Shown here: in pieces, positions 1 through 5,746 of the stretch
Layout: each line of letters opens with the position of its first letter
How positions within the stretch are numbered: position 1 is the first letter of the stretch
NCBI GenBank assembly: GCA_022600335.1
Contig: JAHZKN010000025.1
Coordinates: 1 to 5,746, forward strand
Length of the DNA stretch: 5,746 bases
Reading direction: 5' to 3'
Source of the DNA: Alphaproteobacteria bacterium
GTDB lineage: Bacteria > Pseudomonadota > Alphaproteobacteria > Rhizobiales > Hyphomicrobiaceae
Position numbers and translations under genes: made by a program
Notes under the pieces: model-generated
The model's database searches: none
Seen by the model: only the letters and a program-made list of their open reading frames with translations
What the model was told of the DNA's origin: nothing

Positions 1-16
1 CTGAGTTTGGCAGATT

Positions 17-20
17 GGAG
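17..20 (+). promoter_or_regulatory. Shine-Dalgarno GGAG that decides the formyltransferase start
   Basis: GGAG lies 7 bases upstream of ATG 28, an ideal spacing. The alternative TTG at 7 has no visible upstream signal within the 6 bases available. This is the main reason for choosing the ATG. A TGA at 2-4 in another frame could be the stop of an upstream gene, but too little sequence is present to tell. Confidence 0.55.
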
Positions 21-27
21 CGCACTC

Positions 28-840
28 ATGGCCAAAAACGCAACATTGGCTAACTTCGACGATCTAGCGGCCGACACAACGTCAAGCCGCATCGTCGTAT
101 TGGTATCGGGTGGGCCGCTTGCTGAGATTATCGTTAATGGACTGAGTGCACGCTTAGGAGAGTTGACGGTGATCCGCGAGGCACTGGAAACAAAGTCCGC
201 TGTGATTGCGCGCCGCGCGCGTCTCCTGGGCTGGCCGCAGGCACTCGGGCAAACGGCGTTTGGCTTAGCGCAAAGACTATTGTTTCCCGGTGAGGTTCGG
301 ACGCGGGAAATCTGGTGCCGATACGGTCTGAACGCGACCCCGGACCGCAGTCTCACTGTGTATGACGTGCCTTCGGTTAATTCCGAAGCATGCCGTGGTT
401 TACTGCGTCAGCTCAAGCCGGATGTGGTGGCCGTCTATGGCACCCGGATTCTTAAACCAGCAACATTGGCTGCCGTCGATGCGCCATTCATCAATTATCA
501 TGCGGGCATTAATCCTAAGTATCGAGGCCAGCACCCAGGCTACTGGGCGCTTGCGTCAGGAGACCCGGAAAATGCTGGGGTGACGATCCATTTGGTGGAT
601 CAGGGCGTTGATACCGGCAGTGTCCTTTATCAAACGCCTGTCAGCTTCACCAACGCCGACACCATTGCCACCTATCAACATGTTCAGGCGGCGCATGCGC
701 TGCCATTGTTTGCCCAAGCGTTGGATGATGCGTTGTGCGGTCGGCTTAATCCAAAACATGTTGACCTACCATCTAAGCAGTGGTTCCCACCGACGTTGTG
801 GTCATACGTGCTCACCGGTATGACGCGTGGTGTTTGGTAG
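28..840 (+). CDS. Formyltransferase-fold enzyme of unknown substrate (N10-formyl-THF dependent type)
   Basis: A 270-aa protein of the formyl_trans_N fold shared by PurN, Fmt and sugar-amine formyltransferases, which move a formyl group from N10-formyltetrahydrofolate to an amine. Visible parts: a first beta-strand with glycine turn (RIVVLVSGG, about residues 21-29), a strand before the active site (DVVAVYGTRIL, about 132-142), the catalytic segment INYHAGINPKYRG (155-167), and VDQGVDTG (190-197). Asn156, His158 and Asp195 match the Asn-His-Asp set of the family, and the NPKYRG loop corresponds to the folate-binding loop (LLPxxRG in Fmt). It has no Fmt C-terminal tRNA-binding domain and differs from PurN in its long, divergent N-terminal half, so a small-molecule or sugar amine substrate is possible but unproven. 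No sugar-nucleotide genes are visible nearby. The frame is open to the window edge, with a TTG at position 7, but GGAG at 17-20 favours ATG 28. The C-terminal tail is tryptophan-rich. It converges on the minus-strand flavoenzyme gene. Confidence 0.8.
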   Translation: MAKNATLANFDDLAADTTSSRIVVLVSGGPLAEIIVNGLSARLGELTVIREALETKSAVIARRARLLGWPQALGQTAFGLAQRLLFPGEVRTREIWCRYGLNATPDRSLTVYDVPSVNSEACRGLLRQLKPDVVAVYGTRILKPATLAAVDAPFINYHAGINPKYRGQHPGYWALASGDPENAGVTIHLVDQGVDTGSVLYQTPVSFTNADTIATYQHVQAAHALPLFAQALDDALCGRLNPKHVDLPSKQWFPPTLWSYVLTGMTRGVW

Positions 841-854
841 GCGAGTCATACAGC

Positions 855-2294
855 TTATAAAAGCTTCCCAGGATTTAGGATGCCGTTGGGGTCCAACGCT
901 GTCTTGATCGCGCGCATCATGTTGAGTTCGACATCGCTTTTCGCTCGTTTGAGCGCGTCGCGTTTCATAATGCCGATACCGTGCTCTGCAGAAATGGATC
1001 CATCGAACTCAGTCACCAAAGCATGCACAGCGTCTTGGATCTCATTCCAACGTTCGAGAAACTGCGCAGTGTCTGCGCCTTCCGGTTGCGAGACATTGTA
1101 ATGGATATTGCCATCCCCAAAGTGACCAAACGGGCAAGGCCGAGCACCAGGACACACCTTGGCCACGATAGCGTCTGCAGCGGCTATAAACTTTGCAATG
1201 CGCCCAATCGGAATTGAGATATCGTGTTTGATGCTGCCGCCTTCATATTTCTGTGCTTCCGATACGCCATCTCGTAAACGCCAAAGATCTTGAGCCTGGG
1301 TTTGAGTTGCTGCAAGCGCGCTATCGCGCAAGCGTGGCGAAACACTGCGATCTGCAAGGCATTGCTCTAGCGTTTCACGGGCTACATCTTCGCTTTGGCA
1401 GCTGGCAACGTCGATCAGAACGGTCCATGGATAGGACTTGGCAAAGGGGGCGCGGCTTTCTGGCATGTGCTGGACGACAAAGTCGAATGCGCGGGCAGAC
1501 ATAAACTCAAAGGCAATGAGATTGCTGCCGGCCGCAGCTGATAGCGCAGCAAAGATCTCGCCAATATCGGCCAAAGTTTCAGCCCCAATCATGGCTGTGG
1601 CCACGCCGGCTGGGAGAGGGACAAGCTTCAACGCTGCTGCTGTCACAATGCCAAGTGTGCCTTCTGAACCAGCCATTAGGTCTTTAAGGTTGTATCCAGT
1701 GTTGTCCTTTTTGAGCGTTCTTAGTCCATCCCAAACATCGCCATTGGCGAGTACGGCTTCGACGCCCAATGTCAGTGCGCGCATCGACCCATGAGCTAAA
1801 ACATGCACACCACCGGCGTTTGTTGCTATGGACCCACCAATTGAAGCGCTGCCTTCAGAGGCGAGGCGCAGGGGAAATTGCAAATTGGCTTCATGTGCAT
1901 AGTCATGGGCTGCGCTTAGTGTGGCACCTGCCTCGATAATCATGTGGCGGTCGTCTTTATCCAGCCGTCGCAAGCGGTTCAAACGCTGGACAGACAGCAC
2001 AATGTCGGCATGTGCTTCGCGTGGAATTTGCCCACCAACAAGGCCTGTATTGCCGCCTTGAGCCACAACGCCAATATGTTCCTGGTTCGCAATTTTCAGG
2101 ATTTCACTGACTTCTTCTGTTGTTCCTGGTCTCAAGACAACGGGTGTTTTGCCATGATAGCGGTTACGCCACTCCGTCAGGTACGGTGCTTGGTCACTGG
2201 GATTGGTGAAAGCATGCTGTTCACCAACAAGTGCGACAAGGCGGGCAATCACCTCTGATGAAGGTTCAGCGAGGGGTGGGGCAGAGTAGGACAT
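855..2294 (-). CDS. FAD-binding D-2-hydroxyacid dehydrogenase, D2HGDH/GlcD-like
   Basis: A 479-aa cytosolic or membrane-associated flavoenzyme predicted to oxidise a D-2-hydroxyacid (D-2-hydroxyglutarate, D-lactate or similar) to the 2-oxoacid. An N-terminal PCMH-type FAD domain carries VVAQGGNTGLVGG (about 76-88) and SIGGSIATNAGG (151-162). The C-terminal FAD-oxidase domain carries WRLRDGVSEA (338-347), KHDISIP (356-362), GHFGDGNIHYN (390-400) and SAEHGIG (435-441), and ends in the usual LNPGK. By motif alignment from memory with human D2HGDH, the substrate arginine (Arg341), lysine (Lys356), metal ligands (His391, His398, Glu437) and catalytic His438 are all present, with Ser345 for a threonine. 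This favours D-2-hydroxyglutarate dehydrogenase, but D-lactate dehydrogenase and glycolate oxidase GlcD share much of the set. No glcE or glcF is adjacent, which argues against glycolate oxidase. The frame extends upstream to a TTG at 2348 (497 aa), but the family normally starts near ATG 2294. Neither start has a good Shine-Dalgarno. It lies 112 bp downstream of sua5 on the same strand and is probably co-transcribed. Confidence 0.87.
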   Translation of the reverse strand: MSYSAPPLAEPSSEVIARLVALVGEQHAFTNPSDQAPYLTEWRNRYHGKTPVVLRPGTTEEVSEILKIANQEHIGVVAQGGNTGLVGGQIPREAHADIVLSVQRLNRLRRLDKDDRHMIIEAGATLSAAHDYAHEANLQFPLRLASEGSASIGGSIATNAGGVHVLAHGSMRALTLGVEAVLANGDVWDGLRTLKKDNTGYNLKDLMAGSEGTLGIVTAAALKLVPLPAGVATAMIGAETLADIGEIFAALSAAAGSNLIAFEFMSARAFDFVVQHMPESRAPFAKSYPWTVLIDVASCQSEDVARETLEQCLADRSVSPRLRDSALAATQTQAQDLWRLRDGVSEAQKYEGGSIKHDISIPIGRIAKFIAAADAIVAKVCPGARPCPFGHFGDGNIHYNVSQPEGADTAQFLERWNEIQDAVHALVTEFDGSISAEHGIGIMKRDALKRAKSDVELNMMRAIKTALDPNGILNPGKLL

Positions 2295-2406
2295 GAATAG
2301 GTCAATTGGGGCAGGTTTGCAGGGTTGAGTTTCTGGACCATAGAGCAACTAGGGCGATGGGGAAAACCTAACCGGCTCAGACGAGAGCTGCAAAGATTGC
2401 CAAGAC
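2295..2406 (-). other. Spacer between sua5 and the flavoenzyme gene
   Basis: These 112 bases separate the sua5 stop from the preferred ATG of the D2HGDH-like gene. Fifty-four of them (2295-2348) could be an N-terminal extension from a TTG start. I see no clear promoter and no strong terminator. A short imperfect hairpin at 2373-2390 (6-bp arms with one mismatch as minus-strand RNA) lies 16 bases past the sua5 stop and is too weak to call. Read-through from sua5 is the simplest model, but the gap is long enough for an unrecognised internal promoter. Confidence 0.35.
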
Positions 2407-3363
2407 TTATGATCGAGGCGCTGCCGCTCGATTAAGACGGTCGTTGATCGCTTCACCAAGACCGTCCTTCGGGACCTCCATCACTGCGATGGTTGCCACA
2501 CCCGTTTGGTCAAGCTCGCGCAAGGCAGAAAACAAGCCGGCAGCGGCTTCAACAATGTCTCCGGTTGGGCTGAGATTCAGCATCGCGCCGTGATGCACCG
2601 GTACGTTCGGTCCAAAAGCTAACAACGCTTCACCAGGTTCAGCAGATGTTGCATTCAGCCGCACGTGGGCTTGCGGCGCATAGTGACTTTGGAGCTGGCC
2701 AGGCGATCGCACTTTCGAATCTGGGTTGCGGGGTTGGCTCAACTGTATGTCGTCCAAGACTTCTATGTCCTGTCTTGAAACGGCACCCGGACGTAGAAGC
2801 ATAACGTCGTTTCCTATTGCTGAAACGACGGTACTTTCAATACCAAATGGTGTTGCTCCACCATCCAGGATCATTGCCACCTCATCACAAAGGTCTGCGG
2901 CCACGTGATCGGCACGTGTTGGAGAAACAGCTCCAGATCGATTGGCTGAAGGTGCCGCAAGAGGTCGCCCAACAGCGTGCAAGAGTTGTTGGGCAATCGG
3001 GTGATCTGGAACACGGATGGCAATTGTATCAAGCCCAGCTGTCACCAAGTCAGCGATTTCGGATTTTTGCTGCAATGGAACGACCAGAGCTAGGGCTCCT
3101 GGCCAGAAGTTCTGTGCAAGTGCTTCTGCCGATGCGCCAAAGTCACCAAACTGTTTTGCTGCGATGAGATCCGGGACGTGAATGATCAATGGATTAAAAC
3201 GAGGCCGGGACTTGGCGGCAAAGATCTTCGCAACAGCTTCAGCATTAGTCGCGTCACCACCCAACCCATAGACCGTCTCTGTTGGAAACGCGACAAGTCG
3301 GCCATTGCGCAGGTGGTCTGCCGCCATCGAAATGGCATCGCGAGAAGGGTTGTGAACGGACAT
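2407..3363 (-). CDS. sua5: L-threonylcarbamoyladenylate synthase, two-domain Sua5 type
   Basis: A 318-aa enzyme that condenses L-threonine, bicarbonate and ATP into threonylcarbamoyl-AMP, the first step of t6A37 modification of ANN-decoding tRNAs in the cytosol. TsaD and its partners then transfer the group to tRNA. The N-terminal YrdC domain (about 1-205) shows FPTETVYGLG (26-35), the KxRP motif (KSRP, 51-54), APSANRSG with the SxN motif (137-144), GIESTVV (174-180) and RPGAV (191-195). A C-terminal Sua5 domain follows the linker SPGQLQSHYAP (220-230), which closes over the active site in Sua5 structures. The length and the ending AINDRLNRAAA are typical of Sua5 rather than the shorter single-domain TsaC (about 190 aa). 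The start is ATG 3363, and I see no convincing Shine-Dalgarno upstream. It is first in a minus-strand pair with the D2HGDH-like gene, divergent from the acyl-CoA dehydrogenase gene. All key residues look intact. Confidence 0.95.
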   Translation of the reverse strand: MSVHNPSRDAISMAADHLRNGRLVAFPTETVYGLGGDATNAEAVAKIFAAKSRPRFNPLIIHVPDLIAAKQFGDFGASAEALAQNFWPGALALVVPLQQKSEIADLVTAGLDTIAIRVPDHPIAQQLLHAVGRPLAAPSANRSGAVSPTRADHVAADLCDEVAMILDGGATPFGIESTVVSAIGNDVMLLRPGAVSRQDIEVLDDIQLSQPRNPDSKVRSPGQLQSHYAPQAHVRLNATSAEPGEALLAFGPNVPVHHGAMLNLSPTGDIVEAAAGLFSALRELDQTGVATIAVMEVPKDGLGEAINDRLNRAAAPRS

Positions 3364-3471
3364 TGCTTTGTGTTGCTACGAGTTGACCATTGCGTAAACT
3401 TAGATTGCCGGTATGGTCGGACGAGGACTAGGTCTTGAGATTTCAACTGCCAGTGAGGTGGTGAATTTACG
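3364..3471. promoter_or_regulatory. Divergent intergenic region, presumed to hold both promoters
   Basis: This 108-bp stretch lies between the start codons of sua5 (minus) and the acyl-CoA dehydrogenase gene (plus), so promoters for both units are expected here. TTGACC at 3383-3388 resembles a plus-strand -35 box, but no good -10 lies at standard spacing. A 6-bp inverted repeat, GACCAT (3385-3390) with ATGGTC (3413-3418), is separated by 22 bases and could be a loose operator or chance. No known fatty-acid regulator site is recognisable. The regulatory role comes from gene orientation rather than a matched motif. Confidence 0.4.
3455..3464 (+). promoter_or_regulatory. Ribosome binding site of the acyl-CoA dehydrogenase gene
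   Basis: A purine-rich run reading GAGGTGGTGA lies upstream of ATG 3472. The GAGG core is 13 bases from the ATG, and the overlapping GGTGA is 7 bases away, so either register could pair with 16S rRNA. It supports the start at 3472. Confidence 0.55.
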
Positions 3472-5247
3472 ATGACATATGCAGCTCCAGTAAACGACAT
3501 CTTGTTGGCGCTCAAGGGTGCCGCGGGTGTGGAAGCAATGATCTCGGATGGGATCTTAGGTGATCTCGATCAGAATACGATGAATGCCATTCTGCTGGAA
3601 GCTGGGAAATTTGCTTCCGAAGTTCTTGATCCTTTGAATACGGTCGGCGACCGCTCAGGTGTTCAACTCAAGAACGGCGTTGTTACTACGCCGGATGGTT
3701 TCAAGGACGCATATACTAAGTTTGCCGCTGCGGGTTGGACATCGCTTCCCTGCGAGGAAGCCTATGGCGGTCAAGGTTTGCCGGTCACAGTGGCAATGGC
3801 TGTCTGTGAGATTTGGAATTCCGCCAATCTGGCATTTGGTGTCTGTCCACTGTTGACCAATGGGGCCATTGATAGCTTACACACGGCCGGCTCTGATGCT
3901 CTCAAAGAGACGTACTTGCCAAAGATGGTTTCGGGTGAATGGACTGGCACCATGAATTTAACCGAGCCACAGGCCGGTTCTGATCTCAATGCCGTCAAAG
4001 CCAAGGCCGTGCCCGAGGCGGACGGTACTTACCGCGTCTTCGGGACCAAGATTTTTATCAGCTATGGTGAGCACGACATGGCAGAGAACATCATTCACAT
4101 GGTGTTGGCACGCCTGCCGGATGCGCCTAGTGGCACAAAAGGAATTTCACTGTTCCTCGTGCCGAAATATGTGGTCAACGCGGATGGATCGAAAGGCGCT
4201 CGCAACGATCTTGTATGCACAGGCGTTGAACACAAGCTTGGTATTCACGCCAGTCCGACATGCGTCATGCAATTTGGAGAAAAAGACGGAGCAGTCGGTT
4301 ATCTCGTTGGTGAAGAGAATCGTGGGCTAGCAACGATGTTCATCATGATGAATGCTGCGCGGCTTGCTGTTGGTGTGCAGGGGGTGGCAGTTGCAGAACG
4401 CGCCCGGCAGCGGGCTCTTGTCTATGCACTGGAACGCAAGCAAGGCCGTGCGTTGAATTCAACCAATACGGACATGGATCCGATCGCCGTGCACCCCGAT
4501 GTGCGCCGCATGTTGTTGACCATGTCTTCACTGACACAGGCCGCGCGCTGTATCTGTTTTGTTGTTGCGCGTGAGACCGACGTCATGCACAACGCGAAAA
4601 CAGAGGCGGAGCGTCAGGCGGCGGCCAATCGGGTTGCACTACTAACGCCGATTGCCAAAGCCTTCTCAACAGATGTGGGCTGCAAGGTTTCATCTCTTGG
4701 TGTTCAAGTACACGGCGGCATGGGCTTTGTCGAAGAAACTGGCGCTGCACAGTACTATCGTGATGCGCGCATTCTACCGATTTATGAAGGCACCAACGGC
4801 ATTCAGGCCATTGATCTCATTTTCCGCAAGCTGCCACTGGATGGAGGTGCGGTGATGAAAGACTATTTGGCTGAAGTCGGCGCCGGCGTTGCTGCACTTC
4901 ATGCGCTCAACAACGACGACCTCGGAGAAACGGCGGCGCGACTTGAAGATGCGTCAAATGCGCTGGGTGAAGCCACAATGTGGATGGCGTCAGCCTTAAA
5001 GTCAGATCGTGAAGCGGCTCTTGCCAGTGCATCAAACTATTTGGAGCTTTTTGGCCTGACGGTTGGGGGGCACTATCTCGCGCAGTGTGCCATTGCGAGC
5101 GAATTTGAGCCGCGCGCGGTTGCGCTTGCGCGGTTCTATGCAGAGAACCTGCTACCAGCGGCCGGCGGACTCGGCAAGGTGGTGACGGAGGGTGCCAAAT
5201 CTGTCACGTCCGAGCACGTTGAAACAGTACTGGAACAAACTCTATGA
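3472..5247 (+). CDS. Acyl-CoA dehydrogenase, large DmdC-like subfamily
   Basis: A 591-aa FAD enzyme that introduces an alpha,beta double bond into an acyl-CoA and normally passes electrons to electron-transfer flavoprotein. It is about 200 residues longer than classical acyl-CoA dehydrogenases (about 380 aa), with an N-terminal extension and an extra C-terminal helical domain (about 460-591), as in DmdC-type enzymes. Visible motifs: a helical N-domain with EEAYGGQGLP (95-104), the ACAD signature LTEPQAGSD (163-171), FISYGEHDMAENI (195-207), EHKLGIHASPTCVM (253-266), LGVQVHGGMGFVEE (409-422) and ARILPIYEGTNGIQ (432-445). Glu439 of YEGTNG is the expected catalytic base, close to the position recalled for Ruegeria DmdC. 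DmdC acts on 3-methylmercaptopropionyl-CoA, but most members of this subfamily in alphaproteobacteria have undefined, often short- to medium-chain, substrates, so dmdC is not assigned. The stop overlaps the start of the crotonase gene by 4 bases (ATGA), indicating a coupled catabolic operon. Confidence 0.93.
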   Translation: MTYAAPVNDILLALKGAAGVEAMISDGILGDLDQNTMNAILLEAGKFASEVLDPLNTVGDRSGVQLKNGVVTTPDGFKDAYTKFAAAGWTSLPCEEAYGGQGLPVTVAMAVCEIWNSANLAFGVCPLLTNGAIDSLHTAGSDALKETYLPKMVSGEWTGTMNLTEPQAGSDLNAVKAKAVPEADGTYRVFGTKIFISYGEHDMAENIIHMVLARLPDAPSGTKGISLFLVPKYVVNADGSKGARNDLVCTGVEHKLGIHASPTCVMQFGEKDGAVGYLVGEENRGLATMFIMMNAARLAVGVQGVAVAERARQRALVYALERKQGRALNSTNTDMDPIAVHPDVRRMLLTMSSLTQAARCICFVVARETDVMHNAKTEAERQAAANRVALLTPIAKAFSTDVGCKVSSLGVQVHGGMGFVEETGAAQYYRDARILPIYEGTNGIQAIDLIFRKLPLDGGAVMKDYLAEVGAGVAALHALNNDDLGETAARLEDASNALGEATMWMASALKSDREAALASASNYLELFGLTVGGHYLAQCAIASEFEPRAVALARFYAENLLPAAGGLGKVVTEGAKSVTSEHVETVLEQTL

Positions 5248-5746
5248 CTGCAGATGTCATACGCGCCGTGAATAACGGCGTTCAGGTTGTTGAGCTTGTG
5301 CGCCCACAAAAGAAGAATGCACTCACGCAAGCGATGTATTGCGCCATGTCCGATGCTCTTGAAGAAGGGGATCGCGATGACGCCGTGTCGGTGCATGTGC
5401 TTTTTGGGTCCGAAGGCGTTTTCACAGCCGGCAACGACATTACGGATTTCCTGAGTCATGCTACAGGCGCCAGCGATGGCGCAGGGTTAAGCGAAGTATT
5501 GCGGTTTATCAAATTGCTTCCCAATGTCGCCAAACCGATGTTGGTCGGCGTAGACGGGGCCGCTGTCGGCGTTGGCACAACGTTGCTGTTTCATTGTGAC
5601 ATGGTGTTTGCCACACCAAGATCAGCGTTTGCGACTCCGTTCTTAGATTTGGGATTGGTGCCAGAAGCAGGTTCATCCGTTCTGATGCCACGCTGTATGG
5701 GGTATGCGCGTGCGTTTGAGATGTTGGTATTGGGTGAGACCTTTAC
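5244..5746 (+). CDS. Crotonase-superfamily protein, enoyl-CoA isomerase (ECI2)-like, 3' truncated by window
   Basis: An open frame from ATG 5244 runs off the window end after 167 codons; full members are about 250-270 aa. It overlaps the acyl-CoA dehydrogenase stop as ATGA, so translation is probably coupled. The protein starts MTADVIRAVNNGVQVVEL and then shows the crotonase fold: KKNALTQAMY (23-32), the first oxyanion-hole segment FTAGNDITDFL (60-70), KPMLVGVDGAAVGVGTTLLF (97-116), CDMVFA (118-123) and TPFLDLGLVPEAGSS (131-145). The two hydratase glutamates (Glu144 and Glu164 of rat enoyl-CoA hydratase) align with Thr113 and Phe133. Glu141, in PEAGSS, matches the glutamate of human ECI2-type delta3,delta2-enoyl-CoA isomerases. 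The best reading is an isomerase moving a 3-enoyl double bond to position 2 during unsaturated acyl-CoA oxidation. Databases would probably call it enoyl-CoA hydratase/isomerase. The C-terminal third is not visible. Confidence 0.88.
   Translation, partial: MTADVIRAVNNGVQVVELVRPQKKNALTQAMYCAMSDALEEGDRDDAVSVHVLFGSEGVFTAGNDITDFLSHATGASDGAGLSEVLRFIKLLPNVAKPMLVGVDGAAVGVGTTLLFHCDMVFATPRSAFATPFLDLGLVPEAGSSVLMPRCMGYARAFEMLVLGETF

Noticed and set aside
7..27. TTG start at 7 for the formyltransferase.
   Set aside because: ATG 28 has GGAG at 7-base spacing, while the extra 7 residues carry no recognisable family feature. An upstream start outside the window cannot be excluded.
40..472. Direct repeat of the 12-mer gcaacattggct near 40 and near 461 in the formyltransferase gene.
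   Set aside because: Both copies encode part of an Ala-Thr-Leu-Ala stretch in unrelated parts of the protein. There is no wider similarity, so chance is the simplest reading.
852..865. Small inverted repeat AGCTT-ATAA-AAGCT over the flavoenzyme stop codon, a possible bidirectional terminator between convergent genes.
   Set aside because: The stem is only 5 bp, mostly A/T, with no following T-run on either strand. It is too weak to call a terminator.
1438..1794. Plus-strand open frames of about 80-118 codons antisense to the flavoenzyme and sua5 genes.
   Set aside because: They lie opposite well-supported conserved genes, have no recognisable domains, and are expected shadows of GC-biased coding sequence.
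2295..2348. N-terminal extension of the flavoenzyme from a TTG at 2348 (18 extra residues).
   Set aside because: The extra residues have no family motif and the TTG has no Shine-Dalgarno. ATG 2294 gives the usual family start.
2373..2390. Hairpin CGGCTC / GAGCTG downstream of the sua5 stop as a possible terminator.
   Set aside because: As minus-strand RNA the stem contains an A-C mismatch and the nearest T-run (TTTT) is several bases away. It is mentioned only in the spacer entry.
5136..5691. Minus-strand open frames opposite the end of the dehydrogenase and the crotonase.
   Set aside because: The plus-strand crotonase frame is unbroken with clear family motifs, so these antisense frames are shadows.

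Overview
The window looks like ordinary chromosomal DNA of a Gram-negative heterotroph, most likely an alphaproteobacterium. This rests on gene content (a large DmdC-type acyl-CoA dehydrogenase, a two-domain Sua5, a GlcD/D2HGDH-type flavoenzyme), moderately GC-rich coding sequence and dense packing. The lineage is an inference from protein style; no rRNA or marker gene is present. I see no mobile element, CRISPR array, tRNA or phage gene.

Layout. (1) 28-840, plus strand: an orphan formyltransferase-fold enzyme with an intact Asn-His-Asp catalytic set. It lacks the C-terminal domain of methionyl-tRNA formyltransferase, and its substrate is unknown. (2) It converges, with only 14 bp between stop codons, on a minus-strand pair. 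This pair is read from 3363 down to 855: first a Sua5-type threonylcarbamoyl-AMP synthase (tRNA t6A biosynthesis), then a D-2-hydroxyglutarate dehydrogenase-like FAD enzyme. (3) A 108-bp intergenic stretch (3364-3471) separates this pair from a divergent plus-strand pair. That pair is a 591-aa acyl-CoA dehydrogenase (3472-5247) followed, with a 4-base ATGA overlap, by a crotonase-superfamily gene (5244 to the window end). The crotonase is cut by the window edge, so it has no stop codon here.

How the genes may work together. The acyl-CoA dehydrogenase and crotonase are almost certainly co-transcribed and translationally coupled, and belong to acyl-CoA (beta-oxidation type) catabolism. The crotonase lacks both glutamates of true enoyl-CoA hydratases. 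It keeps the single glutamate and surrounding motif of delta3,delta2-enoyl-CoA isomerases of the ECI2 type, so an isomerase or accessory role in unsaturated acyl-CoA oxidation is more likely than hydration. The acyl-CoA dehydrogenase and the D2HGDH-like enzyme, on opposite sides of the divergent spacer, belong to families that commonly pass electrons to electron-transfer flavoprotein; a shared electron sink is an inference. Sua5 is a housekeeping tRNA-modification gene whose link to its flavoenzyme neighbour is not obvious.

I did not find a clearly novel system. The points most worth a second look are the active-site pattern of the truncated crotonase, the unknown substrate of the formyltransferase, and the sua5-flavoenzyme pairing.
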